In this document: one piece after another, positions 1 to 7,453 of the stretch
How positions within the stretch are numbered: position 1 is the stretch's first letter
Layout of the letters: every line of letters starts with the position of its first letter
Origin: Actinophytocola algeriensis
GTDB taxonomy: Bacteria > Actinomycetota > Actinomycetes > Mycobacteriales > Pseudonocardiaceae
Direction of reading: 5' to 3'
NCBI RefSeq assembly: GCF_014203735.1
Contig: NZ_JACHJQ010000008.1
Coordinates: forward strand, 331,787 to 395,786
Length of the DNA: 64,000 nt
Made by a program: the position numbers and the translations under genes
Notes under the pieces: model-generated
Told to the model about the DNA's origin: nothing
Seen by the model: the letters and a program-made list of their open reading frames with translations, nothing else
Databases searched by the model: none

Positions 1-124
1 TGAGCGGAGCTTGCGGAGCGAGCATTGTTCCTGAGCGGAGCTTGCGGAGCGAGCATTGTTCCTGAGCGGAGCTTGCGGAGCGAGCATTGTTCCTGAGCGG
101 AGCTTGCGGAGCGAGCATTGTTCC
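1..124. repeat. 31-bp tandem repeat array (4 copies)
   Basis: Four identical head-to-tail 31-bp units start at 1, 32, 63 and 94. Each opens with TGAGCGGAGCTTGCGGAGCG and closes with AGCATTGTTCC. The array begins exactly at the window edge, so it may extend further left, and the first TGA could be the stop codon of a gene outside the window. The core GAGCTTGCGGAGCGA recurs at gene junctions elsewhere in the window and in the livF minisatellite. There is no spacer variation, so this is not a CRISPR array. Confidence 0.95.
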
Positions 125-142
125 TGATGGATCCGTGAACGC

Positions 143-180
143 ACCGTGCGGAGCCGGTCGGCCGACCGGCTCCGCACGGT
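143..180. terminator. Perfect 38-bp palindrome, probable bidirectional terminator
   Basis: Two 19-nt arms (143-161 and 162-180) are exact reverse complements with no loop bases. The hairpin lies 22 bp past the stop of the leftward DUF1540 gene and after whatever gene lies to the left. No T-run follows on either strand, as is common for high-GC actinobacterial hairpin terminators. A regulatory role cannot be excluded. Confidence 0.6.
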
Positions 181-202
181 TTCGTGCCGTGCTGCGTTCC
201 TG

Positions 203-505
203 TCAGCGGGCGGTGTAGGTGAGGCAGTTCGCGGCGTGATCAGCGTCGCCGGGACCGACCCGCACCGCGTCCGCGGTGCACTCGAGGTGCTGGTTGTGCA
301 TGCAGTCGGCTCGCGTGCACGCGCCGACCTGGGACACGATCATGGGCAGGCCGCCCTTGGCGGACAACGGGATGAACGTGCCGCAGTCGGCCGCTCCGTT
401 CGAGCCGCTCACGGTGATCGCGAACGCGTGGCACCCCTCGTGGTCGTTGTACGAACACGCGGTGACCGTGCACTCGCTGACGGCGGGCATTTCCGTGGTG
501 GTCAT
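203..505 (-). CDS. DUF1540-type cysteine-rich protein
   Basis: This is a 100-residue protein with two copies of a Cys-rich module: CTVTACSYNDHEGC ... DCGTFI, then CTRADCMHNQHLEC ... NCLTY. The spacing and the CxxxxCxxxxxxxC pattern match DUF1540 proteins, which are thought to bind metal; the function is unknown. I chose the ATG at 505 because GGAGGAGA lies just upstream on the minus strand. A longer reading to 550 has no ribosome site. The gene stands alone, preceded by an inverted repeat at 574-591 and followed by a strong palindrome. No signal peptide, so it is presumably cytoplasmic. Confidence 0.8.
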   Translation of the reverse strand: MTTTEMPAVSECTVTACSYNDHEGCHAFAITVSGSNGAADCGTFIPLSAKGGLPMIVSQVGACTRADCMHNQHLECTADAVRVGPGDADHAANCLTYTAR

Positions 506-573
506 GTCATCTCCTCCGAAACAGTTCGGCGTATTTGACGGTGCCACCATCGGAATGGGTCCGCAACAGGAAG

Positions 574-591
574 GGTAAGGCCATCCTTACC
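574..591. promoter_or_regulatory. GGTAAGG-CCAT-CCTTACC inverted repeat
   Basis: Seven-base perfect arms with a 4-nt centre lie between the end of the enoyl-CoA hydratase pseudogene (637) and the DUF1540 start (505). It could terminate the upstream leftward operon or be an operator for the DUF1540 gene. The GGTAAGG half-site is reminiscent of DtxR/IdeR iron boxes, but the spacing does not fit their 19-bp consensus, so no regulator is assigned. Confidence 0.45.
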
Positions 592-636
592 TTATCTGCC
601 TGCGGAAACACGTTTCGAATTCAACCCCGAAATCGA

Positions 637-1396
637 TCAGGTGCGATTCCGCAAAGCCGCGATCGCCGTGGCGACAACGGGTTTCGTGGCCGAGGACGCC
701 TGTGCCCACGCCTCGAAATCGAGCACCGCGTCGAACGCCCCGCCCGCGGCGATCGCGACGGTCCGTTTGACATCCGCGACGAGCCCCGGATCGAGCGCGG
801 CGTACCGGGTGGCGGTGGCGAGCGCGGCACCGAGCGGGTCGTCGACGACCCGCCAGCACGAGGCCGGCCGCCTCGGCCTCGGCGGCGCTGAGCGTGGCGC
901 CGTCGAGGAGCACCGCCAAGGCGCGCTGCGGGCCGAGCGCGTCGACGAGGAAGGCCGTGCACCCGCCGCCGGGGTGGAGGCCGAGCCGGGTGAACGTGAT
1001 GCCGAACCTGGCGCGCGGGCCCGCGATCCGCAGGTCGCAGCACAGGGCGAGATTGGCCCCGGCGCCGACCGCCGCGCCCTGCACGGCCGCGATCGTGGGG
1101 ATCGGGAGGCGGCGGACGCGCAGGAAGCTGTCGTAGGTGGCGCGCAGCCGGTCTCGCAGCACGTGCACGGGGAGGCCGGGGTCGCCGAAGGTGGCGGTGA
1201 GGTCGGCGCCCGCGCAGAACGCGGTGCCGTTGCCGGTGAGCACGAGCGCACGAGCGTCCCCGTCGGCGGCGACCGCGTCGACGGCGGCGCACAGGTCGTC
1301 CCGCAGCGCGGGTGAGATCGCGTTGCGGCGGCCGGGGTCGTCGAGCCGCAGCAGGCGCACGCCGGGTGCGGGTTCTTCCAGCCGTACCAGAGACAT
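637..1396 (-). pseudogene. Enoyl-CoA hydratase/isomerase, frameshifted
   Basis: A crotonase-family gene, last in the leftward beta-oxidation operon, five bases after the fused acyl-CoA dehydrogenase. From the ATG at 1396 it reads as a normal crotonase: LVLTGNGTAFCAGADL (oxyanion-hole segment), then AAVQGAAVGAGANLALCCDL, then FGITFTRLGLHPGGG. Near position 852 the frame breaks. The upstream frame reads GLVLAGRRRP, while the downstream frame continues with RVVDDPLGAALATATRYAAL to the natural end at 637. A two-base loss in CTGGC(GC)GGGTC explains the shift, giving LVLARVVDDPL in the intact form. All else is well conserved, so a recent mutation or a sequencing error is likely. If real, translation ends out of frame near 587. 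Confidence 0.8.
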
Positions 1397-1401
1397 CGCG
1401 G

Positions 1402-3414
1402 TCACCGGCCGGACGGACGGGTCGTGACCGCGGCCCACACGGTGTCCTCGGTGCCGGTGAGGTCGTACAGGCGTGCGGCGTGCCGCCGGGCGGGGCCGGT
1501 TTCGTCACGCAGTGCCCAGAGCAGGGTGGTGTAGCGGTGCAGTGAGTGCTCCTGGGTGATGCCCATGGCGCCGTGGAGCTGGTGCGCGAGCCGGGCCACG
1601 GTGGTGACGACGGGGTCGAGCAGCGCGGCGGCCGCGGCGACCCGCGCGGGTTCGAGCCCGACGGCGGCCGAGGCGGCGACCTCGAGCAGCACCCGCGCGC
1701 ACTCCATCTCGGCGAGCCGGTGCGCGACGGCCTGCATGCGCACGAGCGGCCTGCCGAACTGGACGCGGGTGGTCACGTACTCGCGGGTCAGGCGGCACAC
1801 GCCCTCGACGGCGCCGAGCGCGGCGTGCACCCGCAGCACGGTGAGCCGCCCGGCCGGGACCGGCACGGGGTCCGCCGCCACGTCCGCGCACTCGATCCGG
1901 ACCCGGGCCCGGCCGGCGAGATCACGCCAGGGCCGGGTCGTCACACCGCCCGCGGCCAGGTCGACGCGGACGGCGGTGTCCGGGCCGAGGAACAGCACGG
2001 AGCGGGGCGGCGCCGCGTCCGGCCGGTCCGGCCACGCCGCGTCACCTGCCACCGTGATCCGGCCGTTCCCGGCCGCGCCGTCCGCCGTCACCGCCACCAC
2101 GTCGACGGCCGCGGCCCTGGCCACGGCCACCTCGGCGAGCGGGAGTGGCTGAGCGTGCCTGCCGGTGGCCCGGACCAGGGCGGCGAGGTCGGCGAACGTG
2201 CCGCCCGCGCCGCCCTGCTCCTCCGGCACCGCCACCTCGGTCCAGCCGAGGTCGACGGCTGTCGCCCACGGGTCCGTCGTGGACGACAGCACCTCGTCGG
2301 CCATCCGGCCGACCTCGTCGATCTCCTGGGCGGGCGCCTGGCGGGACACGATCGTCAGCAGCATCTCGTCGGTGCCGCCGCGGATCGCGGCACCCGGCAC
2401 CGCCAGCTGTGCCTGTGCCAGGAGACCGGCGAGCCCGTCCCCGTCCAGCTCCGGCACGACCTCGCTCACCGTGCGGGCGACGTCGACCAGCTCACGTTCG
2501 AAGGTGGTGCCGAGGTACTTCAGCACCGCGGCGGCAGCGGCGGGCGCGTGTCCCGCGTCCATCGACTCCGCGACCCGGCACGCCAGTTCCCGCAACGTCA
2601 TCAGCCGCGCCACGAGCGTGCCGACCGAGGCCCGGTCGGGTCCCGACAACGGGCGGGCCAGCACCGCGGCCAGCAGCGGGTAGGTCGACAGCACCCGTTC
2701 CATCCCGCCGCGTTCGAACGACAGCTGTTCGGTGACCTGCCGCCAGCCCGCGCCCTCGGTGCCGATGACGTGGTCCGCGCGCACGTCGTCGAACACGACC
2801 TCGTTGAAGTGGTGCTCGCCGGACAGGCCCAGGATCGGCCGGACCGTCACCCCCGGCGCGCCCATGTCGACGACGAACTCGGTGAGGCCGTCATGCTTGC
2901 CGCCGCTGTCGTCGGTGCGGGCGAGGACGTACGCGTGGGTGGCGCGGTGTGCGTAGGTGGTCCAGATCTTGCTGCCGGTGATCCGCCACCCGGCGCCGTC
3001 CGCGGCGTCGTCGCGGACCGCCTTCGTGCGCACCGACGCGAGGTCCGAGCCCGACTCGGTCTCGCTCATGCCGAGGCAGAAGGTCATCTCGCCCGCCGCG
3101 ATGCCGGGCAGAACCGCGGCCTGGAGCTCCGCGCTGCCGTTGCGGAGGATGGCGGGGCCGATCTGCCGGTCGGCGATCCAGTGCGCGGCCACCGGTGCAC
3201 CGGCGCGCAGCAGTTCCTCGGTCACCACGAGCCGTGCCAGGTTCGACCGGCCCGCGCCGAAGGGGGCCGGCCAGGAGAGGCCGATCAGTCCCCGCCGCGC
3301 CAGCTCGCGCGTGAACGCCGCGTCGTGGCCGCGCATCCACCCGTCACAGCGGGGCGCCACGCCCACGACCAGGTCGCGGACCTCGCGGCGCAGCTCGTCC
3401 AGTTCGTCACCCAT
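1402..3414 (-). CDS. Fused double acyl-CoA dehydrogenase
   Basis: A 670-residue protein made of two acyl-CoA dehydrogenase units in one chain. Residues about 1-365 are a full unit with the flavin/substrate motif CLGMSETESGSDLASVRTKA, ITGSKIWTTYA and a C-terminal RGGTDEMLL segment. Residues about 370-670 are a second, more divergent unit with VAVPEEQGGAG, TTRVQFGRPLVRMQAVAHRL and QLHGAMGITQEHSLHRY. Family members are normally 380-400 residues and act as tetramers or, in sterol degradation, as heterotetramers of two different FadE chains. Fusion of an active and a partner unit is a reasonable reading. It should oxidise an acyl-CoA at the alpha-beta bond and pass electrons to ETF. Its ATG overlaps the end of the CoA-transferase beta gene by 8 bp. 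Confidence 0.88.
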   Translation of the reverse strand: MGDELDELRREVRDLVVGVAPRCDGWMRGHDAAFTRELARRGLIGLSWPAPFGAGRSNLARLVVTEELLRAGAPVAAHWIADRQIGPAILRNGSAELQAAVLPGIAAGEMTFCLGMSETESGSDLASVRTKAVRDDAADGAGWRITGSKIWTTYAHRATHAYVLARTDDSGGKHDGLTEFVVDMGAPGVTVRPILGLSGEHHFNEVVFDDVRADHVIGTEGAGWRQVTEQLSFERGGMERVLSTYPLLAAVLARPLSGPDRASVGTLVARLMTLRELACRVAESMDAGHAPAAAAAVLKYLGTTFERELVDVARTVSEVVPELDGDGLAGLLAQAQLAVPGAAIRGGTDEMLLTIVSRQAPAQEIDEVGRMADEVLSSTTDPWATAVDLGWTEVAVPEEQGGAGGTFADLAALVRATGRHAQPLPLAEVAVARAAAVDVVAVTADGAAGNGRITVAGDAAWPDRPDAAPPRSVLFLGPDTAVRVDLAAGGVTTRPWRDLAGRARVRIECADVAADPVPVPAGRLTVLRVHAALGAVEGVCRLTREYVTTRVQFGRPLVRMQAVAHRLAEMECARVLLEVAASAAVGLEPARVAAAAALLDPVVTTVARLAHQLHGAMGITQEHSLHRYTTLLWALRDETGPARRHAARLYDLTGTEDTVWAAVTTRPSGR

Positions 3415-4120
3415 GCACGGCCTCCCGAGCCACCACGTATCCCCGCCCGGCCGCCTCGGTCAGCACCTCGGCGGCCACGTCCATCTCCCGCCCGGTCGGC
3501 GGTTCCTCCTGCTCCGCACCCTCGGTGTCCACCCCCAGCTGCCGCAGCCGGTGCACGAGCACGTCGCCGGTGGCGGTCAGCAGCCGCGGCTCGGCGCCCA
3601 ACCGGACCGTGCCCCACCGGGTGCGCAGCCGCACCGGGCCGCCGGGCGCGGCGGTGACGTGTTCGACCCGCTCGACGATCCGCGCGGGATCCGCGCCGCC
3701 GTAGAGCAGGAGCAGATCGCGCGCCGCGCCCGCCGCGTCCGCCGCGCCTCCGCCACCCGGCATCCGGACGCGCGGTGCCCGGTAGTCGCCGATCGCGGTC
3801 GAGTTCACGCACCCCGCCAGGTCGACGTTCGCCGCGTCCAGGACCACCAGGTCGGCCCGGCGCACCAGCGTGCCGAGCACGTCACCCCGCCACACGATCG
3901 CGCCGCCGAACGCGGCGAAGTCGGTGGTGGACGTCGGCAGCACGTCGGCGGGCCCCTCGGTCGCGAACCCGGCCTCGAACAGCTGCCGGAACGACCGCGA
4001 GCCGCCGTCCAGCCGCGCGGCCACCTCCCCGGCCAGCACGGGCCAGTGGAACCCGGTGAACACCCAGCCCCGGAACTCCCTCGCCGCCACGGCGAGGAAC
4101 GCGACGACCTCCCGGTTCAC
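3407..4120 (-). CDS. CoA-transferase beta subunit (GctB/IpdB-like)
   Basis: A 237-residue subunit of a family I CoA-transferase, partner of the gene immediately upstream. It opens VNREVVAFLAVAAREF and contains ADLVVLDAANVDLAGCVNSTAIGDY and GPVRLRTRWGTVRLG, typical of the small glutaconate/IpdB-type beta subunits rather than SCOT or acetate CoA-transferases. The GTG start at 4120 overlaps the alpha-subunit stop as GTGA, a sign of translational coupling. In mycobacteria IpdAB acts as a ring-opening hydrolase on a CoA thioester during sterol ring C/D degradation, so transfer and C-C hydrolysis are both possible here. The substrate is unknown. Confidence 0.78.
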   Translation of the reverse strand: MNREVVAFLAVAAREFRGWVFTGFHWPVLAGEVAARLDGGSRSFRQLFEAGFATEGPADVLPTSTTDFAAFGGAIVWRGDVLGTLVRRADLVVLDAANVDLAGCVNSTAIGDYRAPRVRMPGGGGAADAAGAARDLLLLYGGADPARIVERVEHVTAAPGGPVRLRTRWGTVRLGAEPRLLTATGDVLVHRLRQLGVDTEGAEQEEPPTGREMDVAAEVLTEAAGRGYVVAREAVHG

Positions 4121-4842
4121 GCGTCCCTCCCGGTGTAGGCCGCGACGTCTCGCGGATAGCGGCCCGGGACACCGTCGGGGGCCGCCGCGCCCGGTGACAC
4201 CACGACGGTGTCGACGAGCAGCCCCGGCAGGTCGGCGCGCACCCCGGCGGGCAGGCCGGGTTCCTCGGCGACCACCACGACCCGGCGGGCGGCCTGCGCG
4301 GCGACCACCGCCTCCCCAGGCGGCGCGCTGAAGACGCTGTTGCCGACCGCGTCGGCGCGGTCCACGTGCACGAACGCGATGTCGACCGGCAGCGCCTTCA
4401 CCACGGTGGCCGCCCCGAACGGGGTGCTGACGGTCGCGAGCATCCCGCCGGACCAGTCGCCGGTGGCGTACCCGGTGCCGGGGTGCACGCGGACCGGTGC
4501 GAACGGCACGCCCTGTGCGGCGGCACCGAGCGCGGCCGCGAGGACGCCCATCGGCAGTTCGTGCCACCGGATGTCCACGCCGTCCTGCCACGCGCGCCGG
4601 AAGTGCCGCGTCGGGGCGGGACCGACGGCGTTCCAGCAGTGCGCGAACGTCACCTCCGACACCACGCCGGCACCGATCAGCCGGTCCAGCAGCAGACCCC
4701 CGGAGGCGAGCACGACATGCAGGCCACGGGCCTCCTGGCGGACCAGCTCCGCCCCCACCGCGAACAGCTGGGTGCCGAAGTTGCCGAGCCACACGGTGTC
4801 GCCTGCCGAGACGGTGGCGACGGCCTCGGCGAGCGTGGTCAC
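4117..4842 (-). CDS. CoA-transferase alpha subunit (GctA/IpdA-like)
   Basis: A 241-residue protein starting VTTLAEAVATVSAGDTVWLG. The segment VVLASGGLLLDRLIGAGVVSEVTFAHCWNAVG is characteristic of GctA/IpdA-type alpha subunits, and PFAPVRVHPGTGYATGDWSGGM follows the family pattern. The GTG at 4842 overlaps the stop of the hydroxyacyl-CoA dehydrogenase gene by four bases. It forms a heteromer with the beta subunit. IpdA of Mycobacterium is about 290 residues, so this is a shorter relative, and the reaction (CoA transfer or ring hydrolysis) cannot be decided from sequence alone. Confidence 0.78.
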   Translation of the reverse strand: MTTLAEAVATVSAGDTVWLGNFGTQLFAVGAELVRQEARGLHVVLASGGLLLDRLIGAGVVSEVTFAHCWNAVGPAPTRHFRRAWQDGVDIRWHELPMGVLAAALGAAAQGVPFAPVRVHPGTGYATGDWSGGMLATVSTPFGAATVVKALPVDIAFVHVDRADAVGNSVFSAPPGEAVVAAQAARRVVVVAEEPGLPAGVRADLPGLLVDTVVVSPGAAAPDGVPGRYPRDVAAYTGRDA

Positions 4843-6275
4843 CGGCGGCTCCCGGCGGCCTGCCGGACGAGGAGCTGCGCAGGCCGGTACCGGGGATCGC
4901 CGAACTCGTCGAGCAGGCCGCGCAGTCCCGCCAGCACCTCGGCGGCACCGGCCTGTGCCAGGTACTCCAGCGGCCCGGCCGGGTGGTTCATGCCGAGCCG
5001 CAGCGCGAGGTTCACGTCGTCGGCGGTCGCGGTGCCCTCCTCGACGAGGGTGAGTGCCTCGTTGACCATGGTGTGCGCCAGCCGGTCCACGACGAGCCCC
5101 GGCAGCGCGAGCACCAGGACCGAGGCGGCCCCGACCGCGTCGACGGCGTCGTGCGCGGGTGCGATCTTCGCGACCTCGTCGGCGACGACCTCGGCGAAGA
5201 ACCCGTCCGCGGTCCGGTGCAGCCGCACCCAGCCGACGTCCCACGGCAGGGCGGACACCCAGCCGCCGTGGGAGGAGTCGACGACGACCCGGCCGTGGCG
5301 GGCGAGTGCGGTCACGACGGCCACGTCGGCGTCGGTGCAGGACGAGGTGCGGTAGAGCACGACGTCACCGTCGCCGTCGGTGGGCAGCGGGAGCTGCGCG
5401 GCGCCGGGGCCGGTGATCCGCACGCGGAGGGCGGTCGGCTCCGGCGCGCGCACGACCGCGGCCTGCGCGGCTTTCGGTTTGCCCTCGGCGTAGTCGTAGT
5501 AGCCGCGGCCGGCGGCGCGGCCGGTGGTGCCTGCCCGCACCAGCTGCCGGGTCAGCGGGATCGGCCGGTAGCGCGGGTCGCCGAACTCCCGCAGCGCGGT
5601 CTCGGACGATCCGAGGTGGGTGTGCAGACCGGTGAAGTCCAGCAGTTCCAACGGACCCATGCGGTGGCCGAGGGCACCCCGCACCGCCGCGTCGACCACC
5701 GGCGCCGCCACCCCCTGCGTCACCAGCAGCTGCGACTCGTAGTACAGCGGGCGGCAGACGCGGTTGACGATGAAGTTCGGCGAGTCCGCGCACAGCACGG
5801 CCGTCTTGCCGAGCGCGGCGACCCAGTCGCGGGCCTGTGCCACGACTTCCGGGTCGGTGCGCGCGCCGCGGATGACCTCCACGAGGCGCATCTTCGTGGG
5901 CGGGTTGAAGAAGTGCATGCCCACGACGCGGGCCGGATCGCCGTAGGCCACCCCGAGTTCCCCGATGGACAGCGACGACGTGTTGGACGCGACGACGAGT
6001 TTGTCGTTGCCCGCGGCACGCACCTTCGCCAGCAGCGCCTGTTTGGCGTCGAACCGTTCCACGATGGCTTCCACGAACAGGTCCGCGTCGCGCACGGCCT
6101 CCGTCACGTCCTCGGCCGTGGTGACCTCGACCGGGCCCTCCGCCACCAGCAGCGCGTGTCCCCTGGCGGTCGCCTCCGCGTCCACGTCCACCACGGTCAC
6201 CTCGGCTCCGGCCGCCGCGAACACGCGTGCGATGCCCCGTCCCATCGGGCCGAGCCCGGCCACCGTCACCCGCAT
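4839..6275 (-). CDS. 3-hydroxyacyl-CoA dehydrogenase with duplicated C-terminal domain
   Basis: A 478-residue NAD-dependent enzyme. The Rossmann motif GLGPMGRGIARVFAAAG is at residues 6-22, the catalytic region GMHFFNPPTKMRLVEVI near 123-139 and SPNFIVNRVCRPLYYE near 169. A second 3HCDH C-terminal domain (LVVDRLAHTMVNEALTLVEE ... NHPAGPLEYLAQAG) ends the protein. The length and double C-terminal domain match PaaH/PaaC-type 3-hydroxyadipyl-CoA dehydrogenases better than short FadB2 types. It performs the second oxidation of beta-oxidation, feeding the thiolase. The ATG at 6275 shares one base with the thiolase stop (TGATG). A longer reading to 6326 would lie inside the thiolase gene and is unlikely. 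Confidence 0.9.
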   Translation of the reverse strand: MRVTVAGLGPMGRGIARVFAAAGAEVTVVDVDAEATARGHALLVAEGPVEVTTAEDVTEAVRDADLFVEAIVERFDAKQALLAKVRAAGNDKLVVASNTSSLSIGELGVAYGDPARVVGMHFFNPPTKMRLVEVIRGARTDPEVVAQARDWVAALGKTAVLCADSPNFIVNRVCRPLYYESQLLVTQGVAAPVVDAAVRGALGHRMGPLELLDFTGLHTHLGSSETALREFGDPRYRPIPLTRQLVRAGTTGRAAGRGYYDYAEGKPKAAQAAVVRAPEPTALRVRITGPGAAQLPLPTDGDGDVVLYRTSSCTDADVAVVTALARHGRVVVDSSHGGWVSALPWDVGWVRLHRTADGFFAEVVADEVAKIAPAHDAVDAVGAASVLVLALPGLVVDRLAHTMVNEALTLVEEGTATADDVNLALRLGMNHPAGPLEYLAQAGAAEVLAGLRGLLDEFGDPRYRPAQLLVRQAAGSRR

Positions 6276-7453
6276 CACGCCACCCTCTCCAGTACCGCCG
6301 CCACGCCCTGACCACCGCCGACGCACAGGCTCGCCACCCCGAGCGTCCCGTCGCGGCGGGCCAGCTCGTGCAGCAACGCCACCACCAGGCGGCAGCCGCT
6401 CTGCCCGGTCGGGTGACCGAGCGCGATGCCGCCACCGTTCACGTTGACGCGTTCCTCGTCCAGCTTCAACGCGCGGGTGTTCTGCACGATCTGCGCGGCG
6501 AACGCCTCGTTGATCTCCACCAGGTCCATGTCCGATGTGGACAGTCCGGTGCGGTCGAGTGCCATCGGGATCGCGGCGGCCGGCCCGATCCCCATGACCG
6601 TCGGGTCCACCCCCACCGCGCTGAACGAGCGCAGCCTGCCCTGCGGGCGCAGTCCGTGCGCGGCGACGACGTCGGCGCCCGCGAGCACCACGGCCGCGGC
6701 GCCGTCGGCCATCTGGCTCGCGTTGCCCGCGGTCACGGTGCCGTCCGCCACGAAGGACGGCTTCAGCCGTGCCAGCCGCTCGGCGGTGGTGTCGGTGCGG
6801 AACCCCTCGTCGCGGTCGAGCACGTCACCGTCGGACAGCGGCACGTCGACGACCTGGCTCGCGAACCGGCCCTGCTCCCACGCGGCGGCGACCCGCTGGT
6901 GGCAGCGCAGCGCCCACGCGTCCTGGTCCTCCCGCGAGATCCCGTACCGCGCCACGATGTTCTCCGCGGTCTGTCCCATGTTGAGTCCGCAGACCGGGTC
7001 GGTGCCGCCGTCGCGCCAGCCGTCGGCGAGGACGATGTCGCCGCGGCGCACACCGCCCCACCGGAGCGCTCCCGGTGCGAGGTAGGGCATGGTGCTCATC
7101 GACTCGGCGGCGACGGCGACCGCGATGTCGGCTTCCCCGGAGGCGACCGACTGCCACGCCAGCTGCACGGCCTTCAGCCCGGACGCGCACGCCATGTTGA
7201 TGGTCTGCGACGGCGCTCGCTCGGGGAACCCCGCACGCAGTGCGACCTGGCGGCCCGGGTTGGGACCGTTGCCAGCCTGCCTGCAGTTGGCGAGCACGAC
7301 CTCCTCCACCAGCTCCGGCCCGAGGCCAGCGCGGGCGACCGACTCGCGGGCGGCGAGCGCGGCCAGCTCGACGACGCTGGTGTCGCGCAGGGCACCGCCG
7401 TAGCGCCCGTTGGGCGTGCGGACGGCACCGAGCAGCAGGACGTCACGGGACAT
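6275..7453 (-). CDS. Acetyl-CoA C-acyltransferase (thiolase)
   Basis: A 392-residue thiolase with all catalytic elements: nucleophilic Cys in TINMACASGLKA, the EINEAFAAQ loop, the His in NVNGGGIALGHPTGQSG and the second Cys in ASLCVGGGQG. It cleaves a 3-ketoacyl-CoA with CoA, closing the beta-oxidation cycle encoded by its neighbours. The chosen ATG at 7453 gives MSRDVLLLGAVRTPNGRYGG, the normal thiolase opening. Upstream in-frame residues belong to the ligase gene, which overlaps by 11 bp. Similar length to PaaJ/PcaF beta-ketoadipyl-CoA thiolases, but the chain-length preference is not visible. Confidence 0.93.
   Translation of the reverse strand: MSRDVLLLGAVRTPNGRYGGALRDTSVVELAALAARESVARAGLGPELVEEVVLANCRQAGNGPNPGRQVALRAGFPERAPSQTINMACASGLKAVQLAWQSVASGEADIAVAVAAESMSTMPYLAPGALRWGGVRRGDIVLADGWRDGGTDPVCGLNMGQTAENIVARYGISREDQDAWALRCHQRVAAAWEQGRFASQVVDVPLSDGDVLDRDEGFRTDTTAERLARLKPSFVADGTVTAGNASQMADGAAAVVLAGADVVAAHGLRPQGRLRSFSAVGVDPTVMGIGPAAAIPMALDRTGLSTSDMDLVEINEAFAAQIVQNTRALKLDEERVNVNGGGIALGHPTGQSGCRLVVALLHELARRDGTLGVASLCVGGGQGVAAVLERVA

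Noticed and set aside
1-124. CRISPR array at the left edge
   Set aside because: Units are contiguous and identical, with no variable spacers and no cas genes.
574-591. Iron-regulator (DtxR/IdeR) box
   Set aside because: The half-sites are similar but separated by four bases, not the one-base centre of the 19-bp consensus; kept only as an unassigned inverted repeat.
587-1438. Reading the full 283-codon frame as an intact enoyl-CoA hydratase
   Set aside because: After residue about 195 the translation becomes Arg-rich and unrelated to the family, while the expected C terminus is found in the adjacent frame.
1546-3657. A 703-codon open frame on the plus strand
   Set aside because: It is antisense to the fused acyl-CoA dehydrogenase and its composition (Arg/Gly/Pro/His-rich, no motifs) is that of a third-position GC artefact.
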